Shown in pieces: positions 43,691 to 53,019 of a stretch of DNA of 64,000 nucleotides. How positions within the stretch are numbered: the first letter of the stretch is position 1; every line of letters starts with the position of its first letter. The position numbers and the translations under genes were made by a program. This DNA comes from Larix kaempferi (Eukaryota; Streptophyta; Pinopsida; Pinales; Pinaceae), in contig BSBM01000001.1 of assembly GCA_027924585.1 (NCBI GenBank), forward strand, positions 56,517,501 to 56,581,500, in the 5' to 3' direction. The notes beneath the pieces were generated by a model. The model did not search any database. It was given only the letters and a program-made list of their open reading frames with translations, and was not told the DNA's origin.

Positions 43691-44032
43691 ATTCTACAAG
43701 ATGAAGGCTCTCTCGACCCATTAAAGGATTGGATTCAGAATCCAGAAGGGACGAAACAAAGGGTTATGCTCTATGAGCGCTCGATGGTTCTCCACTGGGT
43801 GCTCAAAACTCTAATTCGCGGAATGTTGACATAGGAGAGTCCTTTCATGGCTTCTCTCAAGGCGAAGCATGAGGTGGTGAAAGATCAAAGGAAGCTAAAA
43901 AATATAATGGAGAGGAAGATGATCATCATGGAAGATCGTCTGGATGAGCAGATAACAAGGCTCTTAGCATAGCTTGGTACCACTAGCAATGCCTCAATTA
44001 TTATCGATGATGATGCAGTTCCACCAACATAA
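43691..44032 (+). pseudogene. Unrecognised coding-like relic with a coiled-coil tail
   Basis: One plus-strand frame reads EGSLDPLKDWIQNPEGTKQR, then VLHWVLKTLIRGMLT, a stop, and MASLKAKHEVVKDQRKLKN followed by MERKMIIMEDRLDEQITRLL, another stop, and IIIDDDAVPPT. Codon-like composition and the heptad-like charged tail suggest a former protein or a retroelement Gag. I do not recognise it. It abuts the long LTR. Confidence 0.35.
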
Positions 44033-45480
44033 TGACTAGGTACTCTTAACGTTAAGTTTCAGGCTTCTAAGTCTCTATGCTTATAATGGTTTTTTTGTAA
44101 ATTTTGCTAGATGTTATTATGCCCCTACTAGAAGGCATGATAGATATAGATTATAGGATCAATCTCCCTAGCTAGTTACATTCATCATTTTGTGGGAAAT
44201 CTTGAATTAGTTTGGTCTCTTCTAATAGGAGGATGAATATGTATAGAAAAATTAGCACTGTATCTTTGTTTATATCGAATTAATAAAAAAAACCTAACTT
44301 ACTTCCAAAAAAATTTACCCTAATTATATTTAACTTATTTGATTCAAAGCATTACTAAAGATGAAAAACGCTACCAACAATGGCAATATATTTCGGATAT
44401 AAATCACTTTTAAGTTTACTACATCCATTTAATTTTAAATCTATGCTAATAAATGTTTGTTTATTTAAAGGGTGGATAACAATATGATTATGGTAAAATT
44501 ATTGATATTGTTTTATTTTTAAATTTATTTTTTTTAAATTATTTGAAATAAATCATTTTTTTGTTTGTAGATTGGTTTTGACATTTGTTCTATTTAGTTT
44601 GGGTCACACTAATTCTCAATTGGTTGGATTTTGGGTATCTTCTCTCAACTAACTCACGTCTAAAAAGATTTAAATCTCAACCGACACCTTAATTGAATGA
44701 ACTAAACAAAATAAACCTATTTAAAATAAAGCATTGAAACAATTTTTTTATAAAATACAAGCATAGATGCATCTTGAATCCGAGCTCGAGCTCGGAGAGG
44801 ATTTAAGTTTTAAGCTTTTATTTGATGATTTTTTAATAACTTTTCATAATATTTTGTTTTATGGGTCAACTTGGAGTTTTTTTAAATACTTTCCATAATT
44901 TTTTATTTTATGAGCTGACATGAATTTTTTTAATTATTTTATTAGGAATTACAACATCGCCCCCATACTAAACTGCAGAACACTTCCTCGTGCAATTATT
45001 ATTCTAAAATATAATTTAATAAAAATAATAAATAAAATTTATTTTAAAACATTGAAACTTATAAAAATGCCATAATTAAAATGAGCGTAAATACCCTATA
45101 CCCTTAAAAGGAGGGTTGGTGTCCTCCAAAGATTTTAAGTAAATAAACTACGGGGACCTAAGAAGTGAAGGATTACGTAAATAACGGAAGGGGCCCTTTG
45201 AAAAAAAAACGCAGGGACCCTAAATAGTGAAGGATGACGTAAATAACCTAAGGGCTTCGTTCATCAAGGGTTACTATGTCATATTAACCAGAAGCATACC
45301 GTGTGTACAAATATTTATTCTTCTGGGAATAACTTTCGATGGGTTATGGCAGCACCAGCTTTCTCTTTTGGCTCGCTTCGAACGCCTCAAAGCACGCTTT
45401 CCACTCTGATCGTTTGCGCAGGCCATCTATCTAAAACAGGAGAGTAGATAAATCGATCTGTATTAAGTTCAGCTGAGTCG
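44033..45480. other. AT-rich intergenic DNA upstream of the PARP-like gene
   Basis: No coding is recognised. A 35-40 base motif containing GTGAAGGAT[T/G]ACGTAAATAAC occurs twice (near 45165-45190 and 45225-45250), a local duplication about 58 bp apart, roughly 300 bp upstream of the gene. Confidence 0.5.
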
Positions 45481-45490
45481 TCCCCTCGGT

Positions 45491-45499
45491 TATAAATTA
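45491..45499 (+). promoter_or_regulatory. TATA box of the PARP-like gene
   Basis: TATAAATTA lies 88 bases before the chosen ATG. Transcription would start near 45520 and give a 5' leader of about 55-60 bases. This is a sequence match only. Confidence 0.5.
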
Positions 45500-45578
45500 T
45501 CAGAGATTCAGAGATTTCGAATTTCATTTGATTTAGTTTGGAAATTTGAACTTGGTTCGTGTTAATTCGTGCTCAATC

Positions 45579-48240
45579 ATGGATTCGGTCAATATCAACA
45601 AGCACGTCCAAGCTTGGCTAGCAAGCAATGAAGGAAGAGTTCACAGTCTGTCTATGCAAATACAGAAAATTAGAGATGAATATATTGAAATCTCGATCGA
45701 TGGCAAGGTTTTACAAGTAGCCATACCGGACAATTTCTACACCAACTGCTCCTCGGACGGAATCATCAGTAATAATGATTGTGCGTTTGTTGTCACGTTA
45801 GCAAAGGGAAATTTGGATGAATCCAACAACCTGGATACAGGTCTTGATTTAATGGCAGCTTTGAACGAAAATTTAGACAGGCTGAGCAGTCGTGGGTCCT
45901 ATTCATTTAGAACCGTTCTTGATTCTATAGTCGATGCCTTCGAGAAGTACAAGAGTTCCAATTGTGGGCCGGTCCCCGAAATAGAGGATGATGATGATGT
46001 GGATAGACGGAACAGTGATTGTGACCGGCATTCCATGGCCGTTGGCATCACTGATTTCGCTCAGAACAAACGCAGCCTGAAAAACGGTTATTTCGACCAG
46101 CTTATAGACGAAGCCAATAAAATATGCGATGGAGCTCGATCAATGGCCATGTCTGCAAGAACTGAGGCGCCCTGCAACGAAAACAGAAAAGACGAAATTC
46201 TGAGGTGGTGTAAGCTTTATTCTCCTTCTCACAATGATTGGTGTGTTGGATTTGAGATTGAACTGACTGGAATTTTGTCTGATTACTGTCGTCAACGCCA
46301 TGGACATCTATTTGAGGCACTTGGCTTTTCATTTGCCACGCCGCTTCTAATTGAAGTGAAGTTTCAGCCTCTTGGTGGCAGCTGCGGCTTCTTCTTCAAT
46401 ATTAGAAGCTTGCAATCCCATCAGAAATCATTAAGCAGAGCCTATCGAGGAGTATTGGCAGCCCATGGAGACGTGGAATTTAAGATCTCGAGCATAGAAG
46501 GAAACTTTGTTTACGATGATGGTGATTTAGATGATCAGATTGCTACGGAGATCGATGGCGATACGGCCAATCCAATGCATTTATATGGTCTCAAATATTT
46601 ACTGCCTCGGCTAGCAAAAGATTTTTTCTCTCGAGGGGGAAGGGATCCCGACAATAAAAATAATGTGTTATTGACATGCGAGGGCAATATATTCGTGAGA
46701 TTTCTGCTATTTATTGGAAATTGTTTGGCATCTTTGCTTAAGCGATGCATTATGTGCGACAAAGAGCTCCTTTTCCCTGGCTCCAGGTTATGCAGTTGTG
46801 ACGAAGAATTATGGTATGTTGCTTTTATGTTTAGTTGTAATTAATAGTTGTTTATGCTTTCATTAGGTTGTCTATTTATCTATCATGATAGCTTAATTTA
46901 GTATCCATCTGTTCATAATCGTTTAATTTAGAAAACCATAAATACTAGTCCACCCAACCCCAAATTCTAACATATAAACACCTAAGACAATTTCATTAAT
47001 TTGTTACCCTAAAACATTACAATTACAATGCATAGACTGACGGGATTTTATATCCAGCATGTTAGGGTTCCAAGTAATGGGGCTGGGAGCACAGGTACTA
47101 CAAGAAGTGACTCGAATGCCTCTGGAAGTAATTGAGTTAGAGATTTCCTTAGCTATGGCTGCGGCTGATAGCTTCCGTGATGTGTTTGAGCCATTCCCTC
47201 CCTTTCTTCTCGAGAAACGGAAGGTTCGTCAACGTTCAGGACTTTTCAATAGTATCCGGAATTTATATCGTAGGCCTAACCCTATAAGCCGAAGCGTTAA
47301 TAAGAACAAAACGAAAAACCTGGATGTTATGAGGAATATAATAAATTTATTTCCTCCAGTTTCGAAAATGAGATTATGCAGTGATGAACTTGACTTGAAG
47401 GCAGAGCTGGCAAAGTCATGGCTTTGTACGCCTGAGTTGATATCGTTTCAGAAATTCGGCCTCGACAAATATTCTTTGTCGGAAATTTGGCAGCTTCCTT
47501 ATAATGTTCTTCGATTCATCTTGAACACCAACAGATTGCCGTTGGTATTTCTTTCTGAGAATGATGACAAACTTCTCAAAGTTAAAGATCCGCAGTCCAA
47601 GATTTATCAGTTCGCTGTAGTGCAGGATTCTCCAGACAGTGAATTGTCAAACAGCGAAAAACAAGCTACCACGTTTGCATTTCATGGAAGTCATGCAGGA
47701 AACTGGTATTCGATATTGAGGCATGTATAATTACCCATTCTCTTGCTTTTTTAATTTGTATTATGCTGCTTATATGATTGTTAATAATTTGTGTTATGCT
47801 ACTTATATGGCTTTTGATGTATTGGCATGGACAGAAACGGCCTGAGATGCTTAAGCAATACCAAATTAATGACCAATGGAAACACAATGGGAAATGGTAT
47901 TTATTTGTCAAACGACTACACTATTTCTCTGCAGTATTCTGAGGGACGTTCAAAGTGGCAGAATGGCATGTACAAGGGTAGCAGTCTCAGTGTGGTGAGC
48001 ATATGCGAAGTTGTATCTTCTTTCATAAAAAAACACGAGAGGTCAGATGTAATCATGGTTCCTCAAGAGCACGAGAAAAGTGTAGCATTGAGATATTTGG
48101 TTGTATGTGTGGAGGACAGAAGTCTTGTAACAACACAGATTCTCGATGGTCACATATTGTCTTTTGAGCTTCAGAATGTCAACCTCGCTGAGCATTATCA
48201 GAGAATAAGACAAAAATTCACTGCTGAGTCCTCATCATAA
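45579..48240 (+). CDS. PARP-domain ADP-ribosyltransferase, PARP6/8/16-like
   Basis: Three exons, 45579-46813, 47058-47720 and 47835-48240, join to 767 codons without a stop. Start: first in-frame ATG (MDSVNINKHVQAWL) behind a TATA box. The N-terminal 380 residues are unrecognised, with an acidic run EIEDDDDVD. C390, C393, C405, C407 and C412 form a cysteine-rich, probably zinc-binding motif (CIMC ... LCSCDEELC) followed by GLG, as seen just ahead of the catalytic domain in PARP6/8-type proteins. The C-terminal PARP fold shows H621 (FHGS, NAD binding), NGL, KLMTNG and Y656 (GIYLS). In the last strand (LVTTQIL) the position of the catalytic Glu seems to be Thr, which predicts mono-ADP-ribosylation or a dead enzyme. 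The LC-x3-F-x3-GLG motif spans the first splice junction, which supports that junction. No transcript evidence is available. Confidence 0.88.
47721..47834 (+). other. GC-AG intron 2 of the PARP-like gene
   Basis: The conserved phrase SILRNGLR is restored only if exon 2 ends at 47720 (TTGAG) and exon 3 starts at 47835 after ACAG. The donor is then GAG|GCATGT, a GC donor. The nearby GT at 47725 would shift the frame. A GC donor is a known minority class in plants. Confidence 0.75.
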
Positions 48241-49935
48241 ATGCTTAAACATACAGAACTCTTTTTTCTTCTTCTAAAAAGACTGTATATCTTTAATCTT
48301 GGAAAGTCGTTTAAACTGCCCCATAAATAGGTGGGTCAAAATACATTTACTCATTTGAGTCACATAACTCCGTGAGTAGTTTAAGATAATGCATGAATGG
48401 CCACATCCTGAGATAAAGATGGGAACTCAATATTTTACCACTTCTTATCTTCAATATTTTATAAATCTTATTACATTTCTTGTTGGGTGATTATTTGGAA
48501 TATATTAGGTTTTTAATTTTTAATGGTAAAAAGATTTGATTCAAGTATTGTTACAACATATAATATTTTTATTTTTTATTTTCTTTGAGTCGTTCACATC
48601 TTTGGAAGATGGAAGGTTCACCATATCCAAATAGATTTGAATATCTGGACTTTACTATTGGGCTTGCAACCTCCAACTGACTAAACTATTCCTTAAGAAT
48701 TTTTTTATTATTTTTAATATAAATTATAACTTAATAAATTACACTATTAAAATAATAATTTTATATTAAAAAAATATATTATAATATAATAAATAATAAT
48801 TTATATTAAAAATAATATAACGTAATAAAAAAATTCAAAAAATAATAATTTTATATTAAAAAATATAGTAATACAGTTAAAGAAAATTTCAATTTTTACG
48901 ACATTACAAAATTGCCAAATCAATTGGTTTACAAACTGATTTAATACAAAAGCTTTTCCAAAACATTTTATAATGACTTCAAATTGAAAAGTAAAATCAC
49001 TAAGAACTAGTCAATTCTATATTTGTTTAATCCCTTAAAATTTTAAAGCTGGTAAGCTTGCCAAGTGCCTTCACTAGGATGAAACAAAACCCCTATAGCT
49101 ATAACATGGAAGAGAAACATGGCTACAATAATGACAAAGTAGATGGAAGCAAAACTTCTAGTCTCTACCAAAATTAAATGAGAAAATAAAAACATAGTAT
49201 AACCTAATTAACAGAGGACAAACAAAACTTATGATCTATAAAAATATTAACACAAAATCATAGAAAAATACACTAGTCCATACATAGTAAGTAGATAGAT
49301 GAAATGAGAAAATTGCTTGCCAATATTATATTAGATTTACAGTTTTATATATGGAAATCTCTTTTAAGTAATATTAGGTATACAGTTTTATATATGGAAT
49401 TCTCATTTAAGTCAATGCATTTATAAAAAAAACATTAATATTTAAAATAAAAATATTGATTTAAAGTTCTTTGTTTGCCACAACATACTTCTATAAAAAA
49501 ACATATTAATATTTAAAATAAAAATATTGATTTAAAGTTCTTTGTTTTCCATGGTAGTGACAATAGAAATTATAGAACATGTTAGCTTAGTTTCAGTCCA
49601 TCCGGTTACATTGATTTTACAAGTAGCCAACATCCTTTAGCCAAGCGTTGATATCGCCTCTTTCATATGCATTTGAAAAAACTTTTATATATATATATAT
49701 AATCATTCTATAATTTATGTTTGAACCTATGCTTCTTTTTTCTAATTATTCAATCTAAATCTAAATGCAAAATCAAAAGAAGCATAGGTTCAAAGATAAA
49801 TTCTACAATGCTTATAGCCAAGCATTAAGCGCATATATATATTTCAGTTTTTCCAAAGTGTTTCTTTTTTCTTAGCTTTTCAATCACTAAATAACAAGTT
49901 AGCTTTCCAAATGCTATTTGCACTTGACTTGATTG
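48241..49935. other. AT-rich intergenic DNA with local duplications
   Basis: No gene seen. Two short tandem-like duplications occur: a 54-bp unit with CAGTTTTATATATGGAA at about 49338 and 49392, and a unit of about 67 bp with ATTAATATTTAAAATAAAAA at about 49430 and 49503. Runs of A/T dominate 48690-48890. Confidence 0.55.
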
Positions 49936-49939
49936 GATT

Positions 49940-50345
49940 CAACAAGATTATTGGTTGAGCAAGGAGAATTATACAAACAAAATAGCCAAAAATATAGAGA
50001 GGCAAAATATGGTATCCAGTTTATATATGCATATGCCAAAATCCATAGGCTCGGTGAGATTGAAGAATTCATACTCAGTCATAATGTGGCCAATTTCCAA
50101 AGTGCAGGGGATCATCTATCCGATGAAGCTCTCTACGAAGGTACAACGATAATTTTTTTGCTTTTATTTTCATCCTTGTGAATCTAACGCAGTTGTAAGC
50201 AATAGTCAAAGATAATTTTTTTGCTTTTATTTTCATCCTTGTGAATCTAACACAGTTGTAAGCAATAGTCAATGATGCCGATAATGCAAACAAATCGAAG
50301 ACATTGGGAAACGTGCTTTGGTTCATGTGAGTGGATTAAAACGTA
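49940..50345 (+). pseudogene. Clathrin heavy chain gene fragment
   Basis: About 50018-50140 reads [20 protein letters not shown] followed by [20 protein letters not shown]. This corresponds to the highly conserved clathrin heavy-chain leg segment (RLGDIEEF ... NVANLQ-VGDRL-DEALYEAAK). After an intron-like stretch, about 50268-50340 reads VNDADNANKSKT, matching the next part of the same protein (AVDAARKANS-KTW), then a stop. Only about 75 of some 1,700 residues are present and several invariant residues are changed, so this is a displaced gene piece. It keeps an intron position, which points to DNA-level capture rather than a retrocopy. Confidence 0.75.
50148..50271. repeat. 63-bp tandem duplication
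   Basis: Two adjacent units contain GCTTTTATTTTCATCCTTGT starting at 50160 and 50223, with one or two differences. They lie in the intron of the clathrin fragment. Confidence 0.85.
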
Positions 50346-51092
50346 GATGCGTTTTAATATGAGATTTTTGCAGTGGTCCTTGGCACACTAAAATGGGTTC
50401 GAACTGTTGGTTTCTACGTAGGGATATGATGGAATGGCATTTGTAATAAACATAAGTATTATGGGTGGAATGGAGAAATATGAAAGCAGGAAGAAACCCA
50501 AAGCATGTGAAAACAACTTATCTGCTTGGGCCATTGACATAAGTAATTATTTTATTATTAGATTAAATTGGAACAAAAAACAGCTCTATAAATTAAGTGA
50601 TAGCTAAAGTCAATTCATATGCAAAGTCAGATTGGTTGGAAATATACGAGTAATTATACTCTAGATATTGGTCTGGAGAAAGTTCTTTTGGATCTGTCAG
50701 TTTTTTAAGTGCAAGCAACGGATTCAGAGAAACGACGGTAGTGATGCTCTCTTGTATTACAAGACAGATCACTTAGAAATATTATTAACCAAAGTAAGTT
50801 TTCAAGATACGATTTTTCTATATACGAAGATGGGAAATGACATAGCTCATGATTTTTCTATATAAGAAGATGATGAACATAAACACGTCAATTATTCTCT
50901 GCAGAGGAAATCACACAGATCATAATGAGTATAGCTCAATGTCTAATACTATAATGTTCCAAGGGAAAAAGAGTGTAAATAATTTTGTTACTGTTCTTTA
51001 TAGTGTAAAAAATCCAAAGTTTAGATTCTAAATAATATGCTATTAATCCAAGCTAAGATCGGGAATAATCTATGTGTTCTTTGCTTATTTTT
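50346..51092. other. No gene recognised
   Basis: Short frames only. The sequence DFSI-x-FLYxKMGND is duplicated loosely near 50810-50880 (GATTTTTCTATATA occurs twice, about 40 bp apart). Confidence 0.5.
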
Positions 51093-51097
51093 GTTTT

Positions 51098-51975
51098 TGT
51101 TGAAATATCATAATTAATGAGCTGATAGGACTCTCAATCAGTCATTTTGTCAGTCTGTTTGCAACCAATCCGGCTCACTCCATTTGTATTCCGCAAGATC
51201 AGATTTTCTTAGGTAGAAATTAATTGCAGTGTTTATTGCAACCCTGTAACGTCGAGGTGAAGCTAAACTTAAGTTTGTGTATAAATAAAAACCTTTCACA
51301 AAAGATTAGATAGAGATGGAGGAGTGAAGAGAAGAAGTGAAGAAGTGAAAAACCGTGAAGTGTATGAAGAGCCCAAGCTCTGTGAAAGTGAAAAATTAAG
51401 TAAAATCTTCTCATCTCTCTGTAAGTGCGGCAAAGTTACTATGTTTTACAGTGGTAATATATAAATCTATAGTTTTATGAATTCATTCTCAAAAATGTTG
51501 GTTTATGCATGACTAGCATCTATTTCATATTGACCTATGTAAATGTTGTTTACATTTACGGTCTGTAAATCAAATCAAAATTTCTAAGTATTTTACTGTG
51601 GTGAAAGTTCTATTTTAACAAGGAGTAACTGGGCAGTAAGTTTCACTTAAATGTTTCGGTCCTCATGTTTGAAGAAAAAATGTTTTAAGATAAATTTTAT
51701 TTAAGTTTGGGTTATGCAAAGTTAACTGCGCAGTAAGTTTCACTTAGATGTTGGTCCTCATGTTTGAAGACGAAATGTTTTAAGATATTGGGTGAAGTGC
51801 GAAGTTCATTTATGCGAGGTTCTATTTATGCAAAGTAAAGTATTGCTAAGTTCAACTACGTAGTAAAAGGTTGAATTGCGCAGTCAGCGCACTTCTACAG
51901 CATTCAAAGAAAAATAAAATATTTATCATCTGCGGAGTTAAATCTTATTTACTGCGCTATGTGCTTTTCCCTTGA
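51098..51975 (+). repeat. 5' LTR of copia element 3
   Basis: Starts TGTTGAAATATC, ends CTTTTCCCTTGA, and abuts the PBS. Compared with the right LTR it lacks several blocks near the start and in the R/U5 part, so it is about 206 bases shorter. Confidence 0.9.
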
Positions 51976-51977
51976 TC

Positions 51978-51990
51978 TGGTATCAAAGGG
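51978..51990 (+). other. Primer binding site of copia element 3
   Basis: TGGTATCAAAGGG matches the plant copia PBS (TGGTATCAGAG...) with one G-to-A change. Confidence 0.8.
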
Positions 51991-52042
51991 CAGGTTTACT
52001 GAAAGTAAAAATTGTATTTACAAAAGGGAAAAGTGATTAAGA

Positions 52043-52920
52043 ATGGATTCCACTTCTGGTAATTTGTAAACTCCAATATTTTCTGGTAAAAATTATGAAT
52101 ATTGGTCTCTAACTATGAAAGCTTTGTTTAGAGGTCAAGATGTGGGAAATAGTCTAGCATGGCTATGCAGAACGAGCACATCTAGCAACATACAACAATC
52201 TCACACAAGCTGAGAAAGATGTCTTGAAGGAACAGAGGAAGAAAGATGGAAAGGCATTGTTCCACATACATCAAGCGACACATGAATCTATACTCCCAAG
52301 AGTAGCAGCAACACAGTCAGCTAAGGAAGCGTGGGACACACTGGAAACTTCCTATCAAGGTTTGAACAAGGTAAAGACTGTCAAACTTCAAATTCTTAGA
52401 AGAGATTTTGAATCTCTGTCAATGAAAGATACAGAGTCAGTAGACTCATTCTATACTCGTGTTATTGGTCTGGCTAATAAAATAAAGTCTCATGGAGAAA
52501 CTCTAGGTGATCAAAGAGTTGTTGAAAAAGTACTTCGAGTTCTTCCAAAGAAATTTGAATCTTTAGTTGTGACCCTGGAGGAAAACAAAGATCTGTCCAC
52601 TTTTACCATTGATGAATTGCAAACCTCATTACTCAATCATGAACATAGAATCAACGGTTCAGATACATCAATGGAAGGTGCATTTGCAACACAGTCATCC
52701 ATAAGTCGTGGAAGAGGTAGAGGAAGATCAAACTCTAGAGGAAGATGACGAAGTTCATTCAGAGGAGGTCGTAGCAGCAGCCCTGTGCATGTCACTGGTA
52801 GAGGTCAGAATCAAACTCCCACTCAGTCAAGTGGACAAAGGTATGACAAATCAAAAATTCAATGTCATTACTGTAAGAAGTATGGACACTTCGCATATGA
52901 ATACAGGAAGAAGCATTAAG
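52043..52920 (+). pseudogene. Copia element 3 Gag
   Basis: ATG 52043 opens MDSTSGNL, then TAA and TPIFSGKNYEYWSLTMKALF, the classic copia Gag start. After a frameshift near 52150, 52224-52748 carries the UBN2 core (ATQSAKEAWDTLETSYQG, VKLQILRRDFESLSMKD, RVLPKKFESLVVTLEE) and an Arg/Gly-Ser-rich tail (SRGRGRGRSNSRGR). Further on, near 52860-52910, the zinc knuckle reads CHYCKKYGHFAYEY, with the last Cys changed to Tyr (TGC to TAC). Confidence 0.88.
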
Positions 52921-53019
52921 ACCAAGGAAATCAAGGTGAAGCTCAGTCAAGCAATAACAACACTCCGAACAGCTCATTGTTCTTAGCATGTGCATCTCCA
53001 CTTGAATGAAATGTTGTCC

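Noticed and set aside
45227-45409. 60-codon frame just upstream of the PARP-like gene as an uORF or extra exon
   Set aside because: It ends before the TATA box at 45491 and shows no coding signature.
45546-45578. Upstream in-frame extension of the PARP-like protein (11 codons)
   Set aside because: It begins at TTG; the first ATG at 45579 is the ordinary eukaryotic start.
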